Positions 14,578 to 22,943 of a stretch of DNA of 31,849 bases are shown piece by piece (position 1 is the first letter of the stretch; every line of letters begins with the position of its first letter). Location of the stretch: positions 1-31,849 of the forward strand of contig CAZHWR010000020.1 in NCBI GenBank assembly GCA_964536085.1, given 5' to 3'. This stretch comes from CAZHWR01 sp964536085 (GTDB lineage: Bacteria > Bacillota > Clostridia > Oscillospirales > Ruminococcaceae). The translations under genes were made by a program, and so were the position numbers. Under the pieces are notes generated by a model, which was given only the letters and a program-made list of their open reading frames with translations, had not been told where the DNA came from and ran no database searches.

Positions 14578-17025
14578 CTAATTTATCTCACCGTTGACGT
14601 CGGCGTATACCGAAATGTTATTAAACTGCGGCAATGATGAGATGCCGTTTAAGACAAACCGAATAAATTTTTTTGTGTTCGGGTTCATTCTGCATTTTAT
14701 TATAAGCCGATAACGGTATTTTTTATTGATTCTGTAAACGTTTGCCTGCGTAGGTCCCAAAAGCTTGAGCGGTTCATGAAAAGCGCTCTGTTTTGCGGTG
14801 CTTATTATTATTTCAGCCAGCGCGTTTGCCGCTTTAGCAACCCTGCGTTCGTCCGAGCCAGATACTCCGAATACGCATAAATCGCAAAACGGCGGATAAA
14901 GCATAGCTCTGCGAGCCTCGATTTCACTTTCATAAAATCCATCGTAATTCTGCGCTGCGGCAAAGCTGATAACAGGGTCGTCGGGAGAATATGTTTGAAT
15001 TATCGCGCGCCCCGGTTTATCCGCGCGCCCCGCTCGACCTACGACCTGCGTTAAAAGTGAAAAAGTCTTTTCGCCGCACCGAAAGTCTCCCGAATACAGC
15101 GTTTGGTCTGCGAGTATGACTCCCGTCAGCGTTACGTTCGGAAAATCGTGTCCCTTTGCAATCATCTGCGTGCCGAGCATAATGTCGTATTTGCCGTCTC
15201 TGAAACCGCCCAGTTTTTCTTCAAATGCGAATTTGGAATAAGTCGTATCGGTATCCATGCGCAGAATGCGCGCGGACGGAAAAACGTCCGAAAGCTCTTC
15301 CTCCAATTTTTGAGTGCCTATGCCCGAAAGCCTGAGATACTTACCGTGACAGCTTGGGCATGTGTCAGGCAACGGTTTTGAAAGCCCGCAGTAATGGCAT
15401 ACAAGCATTCCGCTGACTTTATGATATGTCATCGCGACGCTGCAATTCGGACAGACTATCGCGGCGGAACATTCAACGCACTGGGCATGAGTATTATAGC
15501 CGCGACGGTTTAAAAGCAAAACCGACTGCTCTTTGTTTTTGAGGTTTACATTAAGCTCTTCCAGCAGTCGCTCGCTGACGGCGTGCTCTCCGCGTGACGG
15601 CTCTTTTTTTAAATCCACAATCTCAACAGCGGGAAGCACGGAATTGTTGTATCGGTTTTTCAGTGTGAATAAGCTGTATTTTCCTGTTTTGGCGCTGTAA
15701 AAGCTATCGACCAGCGGAGTTGCCGATGCAAGCAGAAGCAGAGCGTTGTTGTTTTTACACCGAAGCTTTGCGATTTCCCGCGCATGATAGCGCGGAGTCT
15801 TGTCGCTTTTATACGAAAACTCCCCTTCTTCATCCATTATTATCAATCCGATGTTGTCAAACGGAGCGAAAACCGCGCTTCTGGTTCCCACTGCAATTTT
15901 CACCGCGCCGCTTTTGATTCGCTTCCACTCGTCTAGCTGTTCTCCCATAGAAAGAGAGGAGTGAAGCACCGCCACATCTTTACCGAAAGTATTCCTGAAT
16001 GAATCGAGTGTTTGCGGGGTAAGCGATATTTCGGGAACAAGCATTATGACCTGCCTGCCGCTTTGTATGACTGCGCCGATCAGCTTCAAAAATACCGACG
16101 TTTTACCCGAGCCGGTAATTCCGTGCAAAAGCGCGGCGTTCGGCATGTTTTGGCTGTAAAGCGTAAAAATACCGTCGAACGCCTTTTGCTGTTCTGCATT
16201 CAGAACTATTTCCGTTTGGCGCTTTCTGCCCAAAGATTTGCTTGGCGTACGCATTACCTCACGGTCATAATATTCAATATATCCTTTTTTTTCAAGATTG
16301 CTTAAGACCGCCTTTGTCACCGAACAAAATGTGCAGACTTCCTTTACCGAAGCTGTTCCCGCCTGAGCAATAAGACTGAAAACAGCTTTTTGCTTTGAGG
16401 TCAGCTTTTCAGTCGATTCGACTTGCTCCCCGGTTACTCTTACCATTTTTATAGTTTTGTCGGATATGCGCCGCATCGCGGCGCTTGTCTTCATAATTAT
16501 TCCCGACCCGATAAGTTCATTTACACAGCCATTAAACTCCGCGCCGCTGAGCGATTCAAAAAAATCGTTGATTTTTTCTGCTTTGTGAGTGTTTTTCAAA
16601 AACATCACAATTTGCTTTTCCGCTTCGGAAAGAGACGAAAAATCAATTTCATCAAACGGAACTGCAAGTGAGTATACGGGAACGATTTTATAGTTATAGC
16701 CGTTGGGCAAAATAGTGTGAACGGCATCATAATATGTACAAAATGTGTTTGCTACCATATATTTTGCAACCGAAATCAGATCGGGGCTTAAAACCGGTTC
16801 GGAATCAATAACCGACTCTATGCATTTAAGTCCGCTGCTTGCTTCGCATTCAAACAGTTCAAACACTATACCTTGAGTTTTTTTATTTCCTCTTCCGAAC
16901 GGAACAACTACGCGCACTCCCGGCTTGACGCTTTTTAAAAGTGCGTCGGGGACAATATATGTGAACAGCTTGTCAAACGAATAAACGGTTTTATCAACAG
17001 CAATTTTTGCAGCCGCGCCGCTCAC
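14578..17025 (-). CDS. priA: Primosomal replication restart helicase PriA
   Basis: 3'-5' DNA helicase that recognises stalled forks and reloads the replisome. The 815-residue protein has the N-terminal 3'-DNA-binding domain (VDKTVYSFDKLFTYIVPD), then a winged-helix region, and helicase motif I GITGSGKTSVFLK. Motif II reads IMDEEGEFSYKSD, where E. coli and most homologues have DEEH. Motifs V/VI are present as MLGTQMIAKGHDFPNV and VVGRAGRAD. Eight cysteines in the helicase insert (QCVECSAAIVCPNC, VCHYCG, CPSC) bind two zincs. The start is GTG at 17023-17025 with GGGGGCG upstream. Neighbours are coaBC (15-nt gap) and def, as in B. subtilis. Confidence 0.97.
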   Translation of the reverse strand: MSGAAAKIAVDKTVYSFDKLFTYIVPDALLKSVKPGVRVVVPFGRGNKKTQGIVFELFECEASSGLKCIESVIDSEPVLSPDLISVAKYMVANTFCTYYDAVHTILPNGYNYKIVPVYSLAVPFDEIDFSSLSEAEKQIVMFLKNTHKAEKINDFFESLSGAEFNGCVNELIGSGIIMKTSAAMRRISDKTIKMVRVTGEQVESTEKLTSKQKAVFSLIAQAGTASVKEVCTFCSVTKAVLSNLEKKGYIEYYDREVMRTPSKSLGRKRQTEIVLNAEQQKAFDGIFTLYSQNMPNAALLHGITGSGKTSVFLKLIGAVIQSGRQVIMLVPEISLTPQTLDSFRNTFGKDVAVLHSSLSMGEQLDEWKRIKSGAVKIAVGTRSAVFAPFDNIGLIIMDEEGEFSYKSDKTPRYHAREIAKLRCKNNNALLLLASATPLVDSFYSAKTGKYSLFTLKNRYNNSVLPAVEIVDLKKEPSRGEHAVSERLLEELNVNLKNKEQSVLLLNRRGYNTHAQCVECSAAIVCPNCSVAMTYHKVSGMLVCHYCGLSKPLPDTCPSCHGKYLRLSGIGTQKLEEELSDVFPSARILRMDTDTTYSKFAFEEKLGGFRDGKYDIMLGTQMIAKGHDFPNVTLTGVILADQTLYSGDFRCGEKTFSLLTQVVGRAGRADKPGRAIIQTYSPDDPVISFAAAQNYDGFYESEIEARRAMLYPPFCDLCVFGVSGSDERRVAKAANALAEIIISTAKQSAFHEPLKLLGPTQANVYRINKKYRYRLIIKCRMNPNTKKFIRFVLNGISSLPQFNNISVYADVNGEIN

Positions 17026-17040
17026 ATGATCGCCCCCAAA

Positions 17041-18228
17041 CTAAAGCTCAATAAGTTTATCAAGAATAATGTCTGCAAGCTCTGACTTTGGCATGACGTC
17101 AAAGTCTTGCTCATCTGATTTTGTTATTATCGTTACAGAATTGGTATCCCCCGCAAATCCCGCGCCGGGCGTTATAAGGCTGTTTGCAACGATCATATCT
17201 GCGTTTTTTTCTATAAGCTTTTTTCGTGAGTTCTCAATCAGATTTTGAGTTTCCATCGAAAAGCCGCACAGCTTTTGACCCGCTTGCTTATGCGCGCCGA
17301 GATATTTTAAAATATCATCATTTTTTACTAGCTTAAGCTCAATCGTGTCGCCTGATTTTTTGATTTTTTCCGCGCTCTGCGCTTCGGGTCGGTAGTCTCC
17401 TACCGCCGCCGCTTTGATGATGTAATCGAATCTCTTATAGCTTTCCTTCACCGCTGAAAACATTTGTGCGGCGGATGTAACGTTTATACGATTTACCATA
17501 TACGGCGTTTTTAAAGCGGTTTCACCGCTTATCAGAGTAACGTCGGCTGATCGCCTTGCAGCGGCACGCGCTATTGCATAGCCCATCTTGCCGCTGGAGT
17601 GATTTGTTATAAATCGCACGGGGTCGATGGCTTCCTGGGTTGCTCCCGCGGTAACCAGTACCGATTTACCCGCAAGATCGTTTTTACCAAGCGCATAATC
17701 AAGACTGTCCAGCAGAACGTCTGTTTCAGGCAGTCTGCCTTTTCCGGAATCTCCGCATGCCAAAACTCCGCTATCCGGCTGAATTATTGTAAAACCATAG
17801 CCGGCAAGCTTTTTTATATTATCCTGCGTAATCGGATTTTCAAGCATTCCAGTGTTCATGGCGGGCGCTATAAGCTTTGTACAGCCCGCCGCCAAAACAG
17901 TGGTGGTGAGCATATCGTCCGCTATTCCGTTTGCAAGCTTTGCAATAATGTTGGCAGTCGCAGGCGCTATTAAAACAGCGTCTGTCGCTTTGGCTATTGA
18001 AACATGCTTAACATCCCACTCGAAGTTTCTTGAAAATGTGTCGGTAATACAGCGATTTTTGGTTATTGTCTCAAAGGTCAGCGGAGAAATAAATTCCGCG
18101 GCGTTTTCAGTCATGATAACAATAACGTCGGCTCCCTGCTTTTTCAGCGCGCTTGCAAGATACGCGGATTTATACGCCGCTATCCCGCCGGTCACTCCCA
18201 GCAGTATGGTTTTATCCTTTAAATTCAT
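17041..18228 (-). CDS. coaBC: Bifunctional phosphopantothenoylcysteine synthase/decarboxylase
   Basis: Makes 4'-phosphopantetheine from phosphopantothenate and Cys in two steps of coenzyme A synthesis. The 395-residue protein has the FMN-dependent CoaC domain first (about 1-180): GVTGGIAAYKSA, the catalytic His in WDVKHVSIAKATD, PATAN, PAMNTGMLENP and the Cys in GVLACGDSGKGRLPE. The CoaB ligase domain follows (LVTAGATQEAIDPVRFITNH, SSGKMGYAIARAA, LVKNDDIL). The usual fused form is kept. It lies 9 nt after rpoZ, and AGGGATTTATT precedes its ATG. Confidence 0.97.
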   Translation of the reverse strand: MNLKDKTILLGVTGGIAAYKSAYLASALKKQGADVIVIMTENAAEFISPLTFETITKNRCITDTFSRNFEWDVKHVSIAKATDAVLIAPATANIIAKLANGIADDMLTTTVLAAGCTKLIAPAMNTGMLENPITQDNIKKLAGYGFTIIQPDSGVLACGDSGKGRLPETDVLLDSLDYALGKNDLAGKSVLVTAGATQEAIDPVRFITNHSSGKMGYAIARAAARRSADVTLISGETALKTPYMVNRINVTSAAQMFSAVKESYKRFDYIIKAAAVGDYRPEAQSAEKIKKSGDTIELKLVKNDDILKYLGAHKQAGQKLCGFSMETQNLIENSRKKLIEKNADMIVANSLITPGAGFAGDTNSVTIITKSDEQDFDVMPKSELADIILDKLIEL

Positions 18229-18237
18229 AATAAATCC

Positions 18238-18450
18238 CTATTCGATTTCTTTTCCGATATTCTCTTTTTCGATAAATTTATACTGACCTTTCAAAAAATC
18301 CTCTTCGGCAAGTTTAACGGGCTTTTCAGTTAAAATAACGCCCTCGTCCTCGGCTTTTTCGGCAATGCTTCTCGCCCTTTTTGCAATCGCCACCACGAGT
18401 GAATAATAGCTTTCGTTGTTTTTAAGTAATTGTTCTACAGACGCTCTCAT
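18238..18450 (-). CDS. rpoZ: RNA polymerase omega subunit
   Basis: Small subunit that helps assemble and stabilise RNA polymerase. The 70-residue product starts MRASVEQLLKNNESYYSLVV and continues AIAKRARSIAEKAE, the conserved helix that embraces beta-prime, then an acidic/Lys-rich tail. I selected ATG 18448-18450; an upstream in-frame ATG (18462) overlaps the AAAGG ribosome site. It is between gmk and coaBC, the classical Firmicute location. Confidence 0.92.
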   Translation of the reverse strand: MRASVEQLLKNNESYYSLVVAIAKRARSIAEKAEDEGVILTEKPVKLAEEDFLKGQYKFIEKENIGKEIE

Positions 18451-18532
18451 TATTGTATTCATCCTTTCATTAAATGCGTAAAATTAACTGTAAAGACAAG
18501 ATTTTACAAAGTATACAAATATGAGCAAAAAC

Positions 18533-19153
18533 CTATCGCGCTTGCTTTTGCTTTAAAATCTCTCCTATATATTCCTTCATATTTATTTTATTGTATCTGG
18601 AAGCCTCGATAATATTTTCAAGGCGCTTTGCCGCAGCTTTGACCTCGTCGTTAACGATGATATAATCATAATCACGGGCGCATTTAAGCTCGTCAAACGC
18701 GGTATCAAGCCTCTCTTTAATTGTTTCCGCGTCTTCAGTGTTTCTTCCTGCAAGTCTGGAGTTCAGTTCGCCTATACTCGGCGGAGCAACAAAAACCAAC
18801 ACGGCATTCCCGCACTTTTCCTTTATTTGTTTTGCGCCCTTTACCTCAATCTCCAAAATGACGTCCACACCGTTTTCAAGACGGTCAAAAACCTCATTTT
18901 TTGGAGTGCCGTAATAGTTTCCGCAGTACTGCGCGTATTCCAGCATTCCGTCTTGGGCTATTTTTTCTTCAAAACGTTCTTTAGTCAAAAATTGATAATC
19001 TTCGCCGTCTATTTCACCGGTGCGCGGGCTTCTTGTTGTAGCGGAAACCGATACAAATACATTTTTATGGGACTTTAAATATTCTTTCAAGACAGTACCC
19101 TTACCGCAGCCCGACGGACCCGACAGCACGATCAAAATACCCCTGCTATTCAT
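18533..19153 (-). CDS. gmk: Guanylate kinase
   Basis: Phosphorylates GMP to GDP with ATP; also limits (p)ppGpp precursors. The 206-residue protein has the P-loop VLSGPSGCGKGTVLKEYL, the GMP-binding SATTRSPRTGEIDGEDYQFL, and VILEIEVKGAKQIKEK with the lid FVAPPSIGELNSRLAGRNTE. Two adjacent ATGs exist (19156 and 19153). I chose the second because GGAGG is 6 nt from it and only 3 nt from the first. The gene overlaps the end of remA by a few bases. Confidence 0.97.
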   Translation of the reverse strand: MNSRGILIVLSGPSGCGKGTVLKEYLKSHKNVFVSVSATTRSPRTGEIDGEDYQFLTKERFEEKIAQDGMLEYAQYCGNYYGTPKNEVFDRLENGVDVILEIEVKGAKQIKEKCGNAVLVFVAPPSIGELNSRLAGRNTEDAETIKERLDTAFDELKCARDYDYIIVNDEVKAAAKRLENIIEASRYNKINMKEYIGEILKQKQAR

Positions 19154-19406
19154 CATCGACCTCCCCGGAATCGACCACGCTTAATCTGTTGCCGACAGTT
19201 TCAGGCTGAATTGCCGAAAGTATAACAAAGTTAACGTCGGTAACAACTACGGCTCTTGTTCTTCTGCCGTAAGTTGCGTCGATAAGCATACCTTTATCGC
19301 GCGCGTCTTGAATTATGCGTTTTATCGGAGCGGAATCAGGGCTTACTATGGCGATAACGCGCGATGCGTTAACCATGTTCCCAAATCCGATATTTATCAG
19401 CTTCAT
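19146..19406 (-). CDS. remA: RemA-type regulator (DUF370)
   Basis: Small DNA-binding protein; in B. subtilis RemA activates biofilm matrix and osmoprotectant genes. The 86-residue protein starts MKLINIGFGNMVNASRVIAI and has the family block SAPIKRIIQDARDKGMLIDA, then TYGRRTRAVVV. The C-terminus is acidic. It lies 18 nt downstream of yicC and overlaps gmk. The family is certain; which genes it controls in this organism is unknown. Confidence 0.95.
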   Translation of the reverse strand: MKLINIGFGNMVNASRVIAIVSPDSAPIKRIIQDARDKGMLIDATYGRRTRAVVVTDVNFVILSAIQPETVGNRLSVVDSGEVDDE

Positions 19407-19424
19407 AAAAAACCACCTATACCG

Positions 19425-20309
19425 TCATTCGATGTTTTGAATCTGTTCCCTGATTTTTTCAATTTGCGCTTTAACATCAACCACCATGCGGGCAATTTCG
19501 ATATCCTGCGCTTTTGAGCCGGTCGTGTTGATTTCCCTGTTCATTTCCTGCACAATAAAATCGAGCTTTCTGCCGATTGGCTCCTCTGCATTTATAAGCA
19601 TATCGCGCACTTGGGCAATGTGGCTTTTAAGCCGCACTGTCTCTTCATCTACCGCAATTTTATCGGCAAATATTGCGACCTCAGTCAAAACCCGTTGGTC
19701 GTCAATTTCCCTGTCGCCAAGCGTTTCCTTAATTTTTGCATAAAGACGTTCGCGGTATGCGTTGACTGTTTCTGGCCACCGCTGTTCAATCACAGTCACT
19801 GTATGACCGATGGCATCAAGCCGCGATAGGATATCCTCCTTTAGCTTTTCGCCCTCGGTTTCGCGCATCCTGACAAACGCTGTAAACGCTTCCTCAGCGA
19901 CCGGTTTGACCGTTTCCCAAATAAAATCCGCGTCCTCCACCGCTTTTGTGACGCTGAAGATGTCGCCGAATTTTGCAATGGCTGACAGCGAAAGGTCGTC
20001 TTTTAACTTAAGCTTGCACTTAAGCTTTCTCAGAGCAGCGGCATATTCACCTGCCAGCTTTTCGTTGATGCTCACCGCTGTGTCGCCGCCGTCCGTTGAG
20101 CGGATGGTCGCCGAAACATCTACTTTACCGCGCGCGGCATAGCCGGACGCAAGCATTGATTTGAGTTTTTCCTCCAAATATGCGTAGCTTCTCGGTATTC
20201 TTGACGAAAATTCATAATACCGATGATTTACCGATTTGATTTCTACAAGAATATCGTATCCGTTTGACTGAGCGCACGCTCTGCCGTAGCCCGTCATGCT
20301 TCTGACCAT
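19425..20309 (-). CDS. YicC/YloC-family endoribonuclease
   Basis: Homologue of YicC, an RNase that takes part in small-RNA and mRNA decay in E. coli. The 294-residue protein starts MVRSMTGYGRA, the signature N-terminus of the family. It has the YLEEKLKSMLASGYAARGKVD stretch in the N-half, and the C-terminal block IGRKLDFIVQEMNREINTTG and SKAQDIEIARMVVDVKAQIEK (two adjoining segments) with conserved acidic residues. GGAG precedes the ATG at 20307-20309 by 7 nt. An upstream in-frame start lies before the ribosome site and is rejected. It is the first gene of the long housekeeping operon, behind the promoter at 20346-20374. Confidence 0.95.
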   Translation of the reverse strand: MVRSMTGYGRACAQSNGYDILVEIKSVNHRYYEFSSRIPRSYAYLEEKLKSMLASGYAARGKVDVSATIRSTDGGDTAVSINEKLAGEYAAALRKLKCKLKLKDDLSLSAIAKFGDIFSVTKAVEDADFIWETVKPVAEEAFTAFVRMRETEGEKLKEDILSRLDAIGHTVTVIEQRWPETVNAYRERLYAKIKETLGDREIDDQRVLTEVAIFADKIAVDEETVRLKSHIAQVRDMLINAEEPIGRKLDFIVQEMNREINTTGSKAQDIEIARMVVDVKAQIEKIREQIQNIE

Positions 20310-20345
20310 ATTCACACTCCAAACATACAATATATTTATTCTAAT

Positions 20346-20374
20346 ATGATAACATTTTTCTTAAATTTTTGCAA
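20346..20374 (-). promoter_or_regulatory. Sigma-A-type promoter of the yicC-remA-gmk-rpoZ operon
   Basis: Minus strand: TTGCAA (20369-20374), 17-nt spacer, TATCAT (20346-20351), about 35 nt upstream of the yicC start. It is the only good promoter I saw at the head of the block down to thiN, though internal ones may exist. Confidence 0.65.
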
Positions 20375-20421
20375 CATAATACGCTGATAGAACGCATTTT
20401 ATTTACAGCGCATAAATTGTA

Positions 20422-20440
20422 TTAGGGTTTAATGCCCTAA
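20422..20440. repeat. Inverted repeat TTAGGG-N7-CCCTAA, possible operator
   Basis: A perfect 6-bp inverted repeat with a 7-nt centre lies in the space between the divergent yicC and Cys-rich genes, about 50 bp upstream of the yicC -35 and 74 bp before the Cys-rich start. No T-run follows, so it looks like an operator rather than a terminator. Confidence 0.3.
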
Positions 20441-20513
20441 ACTGTAAAACAATGATAAGTGTAAATGATCGAACACAATCACGAAATAATACGCTTACAT
20501 GCGGAAAGGAAAA

Positions 20514-20846
20514 ATGACTATGGAGTGCAACTGCAATAATGTAAATCTCAATGACGGCGTAAATTCCGCCGACGCTATATTCGCGCTTGAGGATCGCTGC
20601 TCTTTAAACGGCTGCAACTGCGAAAGCAAACACGAACACACAGGCGAAGAACAGTCGTGCGGCTGCGAGGAAACCGACCGCCGCTGCATCTGTTCGGACG
20701 ATTCGCAGAGCAAACGCATCTGCTGCGATTCTGACGGCTGCTGTGCAAAATACCCCTGTCGCTGCCGCGATAATTTCTGGCCGGAATTTGCTCATCCGCG
20801 CTGGCTGAGCTGCGAGTGCCTTTATTCTTGCGACTGCGAAAAATAA
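20514..20846 (+). CDS. Cysteine-rich 110-residue protein, unknown
   Basis: Not recognised. From ATG 20514-20516 (AAAGGA just upstream) the plus strand encodes a soluble acidic protein with 19 cysteines, mostly as CxC and CC pairs: ECNCNN near the N-terminus, SCGCEE, RCICSDD, RICCDSDGCC, YPCRCRD, and SCECLYSCDCEK at the C-terminus. A short aromatic segment FWPEFAHPRWL breaks the series. There is no signal peptide or membrane segment. The CxC density recalls metallothioneins or spore-coat/crust proteins, but no family match can be claimed. It is one of only two plus-strand genes here, transcribed away from yicC and ended by the perfect terminator at 20862-20895. No strong promoter was seen. Confidence 0.7.
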   Translation: MTMECNCNNVNLNDGVNSADAIFALEDRCSLNGCNCESKHEHTGEEQSCGCEETDRRCICSDDSQSKRICCDSDGCCAKYPCRCRDNFWPEFAHPRWLSCECLYSCDCEK

Positions 20847-20861
20847 AGGCAAAGCGCTTAA

Positions 20862-20895
20862 AAAATACTCCCCATAATTTTATGGGGAGTATTTT
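20862..20895. terminator. Bidirectional intrinsic terminator
   Basis: A perfect 15-bp stem (AAAATACTCCCCATA with TATGGGGAGTATTTT) around a 4-nt loop. The A/T ends give U-rich 3' ends on both strands. It lies between the converging Cys-rich gene and the DUF3006 gene and includes the stop codon of the latter. Confidence 0.9.
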
Positions 20896-21118
20896 ATCTG
20901 CCTAAAATCTTTTTCAAAAGCTCCGCCGACTTTGCGCGTCGGCGAGCGGTTTCTTCTTCGTCCTTAACATAACCGTTGCCGGATTTAATTAAAACGTCGC
21001 CCTCCGAGGCATTGTGCTTGATTTTTGAAAGGGGAATATTTACAAAAATATCTTTGCCGTTTTCGCAAACCGCAAAGCCGTTTTCAAATCTGTCTATGAT
21101 AAAAAATTTATTATTCAT
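20894..21118 (-). CDS. DUF3006-domain protein
   Basis: Small 74-residue protein of a family regularly coded beside ComEC-like metallo-hydrolases. It has the DUF3006 beginning FFIIDRFENGFAVCENG and IPLSKIKHNASEGDVL, then a basic helical tail (ETARRRAKSAELLKKILG). Its ATG overlaps the upstream hydrolase stop by 8 nt, so the two products are made together. Role unknown; it may support or modulate the hydrolase. Confidence 0.85.
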   Translation of the reverse strand: MNNKFFIIDRFENGFAVCENGKDIFVNIPLSKIKHNASEGDVLIKSGNGYVKDEEETARRRAKSAELLKKILGR

Positions 21119-22052
21119 TTACAACACTCACATTTTCCCCGTCGCTTAAAAATACAACCGTACCATCGTAATCAGCGCGGAAGATTGCGCCTCCGGCATC
21201 TTTTAAGGTGTTCATCGTCTCAGTGGATGGATGGCCGTAGCTGTTGCCTGTTCCGCAGGGTATATAATAGTAATCCGCGTCTACAGCATTTATAAACGCT
21301 TCGCTGCTGGAGGTGGCGCTTCCGTGATGACCAACCTTCAAGACATCGGCCTTGAGCTCCGATGCGTCATAGGTTTCAAGGATGTCTTTTTCTACTGTCT
21401 GTTCAGCGTCACCGGTAAGCATAACGGAAAACGATTTATATGTAAGTTTTATTACAATGGACATGTTGTTGATGCTGTCGTATTCGTCAAGAGGCGTCAG
21501 CAGTCTGAGCGTCAGATCGCCCAAATTGATGATACGTCCCGCTTCGGCATATTGCATATTAATGTTTTTATCGCTTATCGTTTGCAGAAGATTCTGATAA
21601 ACATCAGTGGTGGGAATAAGCGCTTCGGGCATTTCAGGCATTATAAACTCGCCGATTTCAAAGCTTTCAAGCACCTTTGCCATACTTCCTATATGATCGT
21701 CGTGAGGGTGTGTTGCGAAAACATAATCAAGCTTACCGACATCGAGCTTGCGGAGATACTGTAAAATAGTTGACTTGTCATCGCTTTCGCCTGCGTCGAT
21801 CAAAATATTACCCTCAGGCGACTCGATGAGAGTACAATCCGCGTTGCCTACGTCGATAAAATGAACCCTTACTTCGCTTTCTTCAACATCGTCAATTTTT
21901 GAGAAAACCGTTCCGAAGTCCGACCAACGCGGAAAATCAAATCCTAAATAACCGTTTTCGGAAAGCGTGGCAAGAGTTGCAAACGAAGCAATCGCCAGTA
22001 TAATAACCGTGTACACCAAAAAGTTTATATTGTTTTTTCTTCTTCCGGGCAT
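21111..22052 (-). CDS. Membrane-anchored ComEC/Rec2-related metallo-beta-lactamase-fold hydrolase
   Basis: A 313-residue protein with an N-terminal uncleaved signal anchor (about 10-32, INFLVYTVIILAIASFATLA) and an MBL-fold domain outside. Motifs: VHFIDVGNADCTLIE, ILIDAGESDD, the metal-binding THPHDDHIGSM, VMLTGDAEQTVEKD and VLKVGHHGSATSSSEAF. This set matches the soluble C-terminal domain of ComEC, the competence DNA channel, but the channel part is absent. A nuclease activity on external DNA has been proposed for such domains; here it is inference. GGAAGG precedes the ATG. It lies 62 nt after rnfB with no visible terminator between them, so read-through is possible. Confidence 0.92.
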   Translation of the reverse strand: MPGRRKNNINFLVYTVIILAIASFATLATLSENGYLGFDFPRWSDFGTVFSKIDDVEESEVRVHFIDVGNADCTLIESPEGNILIDAGESDDKSTILQYLRKLDVGKLDYVFATHPHDDHIGSMAKVLESFEIGEFIMPEMPEALIPTTDVYQNLLQTISDKNINMQYAEAGRIINLGDLTLRLLTPLDEYDSINNMSIVIKLTYKSFSVMLTGDAEQTVEKDILETYDASELKADVLKVGHHGSATSSSEAFINAVDADYYYIPCGTGNSYGHPSTETMNTLKDAGGAIFRADYDGTVVFLSDGENVSVVNE

Positions 22053-22114
22053 ATTTTACCTTCCTTTTCAGAATACTGTGTGCCGAAGAATTCGTGCATT
22101 TTAAATATATTCTA

Positions 22115-22918
22115 TCATTTTACGTCTTTAACTGCAATACATTTTACCGGACAAACTTCGGCGCACTCGCCGCAGTCGGTGCATTTTTCATAATCTATAG
22201 CCGCCAAATTATTTACGACGTGTATAGCGTCGAATCGACAGGTTTTTTCGCACCGCCTACAGGCTATACAGCCGTTTTTGCATGCGGCGCGGGCGGTTTT
22301 CCCCGGCGCGTGGCTTGAGCATGCAACGTTGACGCGTTTATCAGCCTGAATCATACTGATAAGCCCCGCCGGACATACTGCGGCGCACTTTGAGCATCCG
22401 ACACATTTTTGCGGATCGACAACGGAAACGCCGTTTACAACATGAACAGCGTCGTACTCGCACGTCTGTTCACAGTCTCCGAAGCCCATGCAACCATAAT
22501 TGCAGCTGCCGTTTCCCGAATAAATATTTTTAACCGCGGCACAGGTCATAACGCCATTGTAATAGTCGTATTTGGTGTCTGTAGCGCCGTGATTGCCATT
22601 ACAGCGAACAAACGCGACCCGCTTGTTCACCTCGCCCGCCTCGGTACCCATGATTTTTGAAAGCTCAGCGGCAGTTTTTTCGCCGCCTGGAACGCACTTG
22701 TTAATCGGCGCCGAGTGAAGCGCAATATTTTCGGCGTAGTCATCGCAGCTGGAATATCCGCATGCGCCGCAGTTTGCTCCAGGAAGCGCCTCCCTGACCT
22801 TCGCCGCGGTCTCGTCCTCTTTGACGCTCAGTGCCGATGACACGACTGCAAGCAATATTCCCGCCAAAAGACCGATTACAACAAAAATTATTATTGGTAA
22901 AAAGTATGTTTCAAACAT
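22115..22918 (-). CDS. rnfB: Rnf complex iron-sulfur subunit RnfB
   Basis: Subunit believed to accept electrons from ferredoxin on the cytoplasmic side. The 267-residue protein begins with one membrane helix (YFLPIIIFVVIGLLAGILLA), then the 4Fe-4S domain (GANCGACGYSSCDDYAENI). Several ferredoxin-like CxxCxxC sets follow: CVGCSKCAAVCPAG, CIACRRCEKTCRFD and CTDCGECAEVCPVK, plus CMGFGDCEQTC. This multi-cluster type is usual for clostridial Rnf. It is the last gene of the rnfCDGEAB operon. Confidence 0.96.
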   Translation of the reverse strand: MFETYFLPIIIFVVIGLLAGILLAVVSSALSVKEDETAAKVREALPGANCGACGYSSCDDYAENIALHSAPINKCVPGGEKTAAELSKIMGTEAGEVNKRVAFVRCNGNHGATDTKYDYYNGVMTCAAVKNIYSGNGSCNYGCMGFGDCEQTCEYDAVHVVNGVSVVDPQKCVGCSKCAAVCPAGLISMIQADKRVNVACSSHAPGKTARAACKNGCIACRRCEKTCRFDAIHVVNNLAAIDYEKCTDCGECAEVCPVKCIAVKDVK

Positions 22919-22943
22919 AGCACTAAAATTACCTTTCCGAATT

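Noticed and set aside
20604..20852. 82-codon minus-strand open frame, Ala/Phe/Val-rich
   Set aside because: Antisense reading of the Cys-rich gene (GCN/TGC codons give Ala); the plus-strand frame has the ribosome site and terminator.
21231..21764. 177-codon plus-strand open frame
   Set aside because: Antisense shadow of the metallo-hydrolase gene, whose motifs are all intact.
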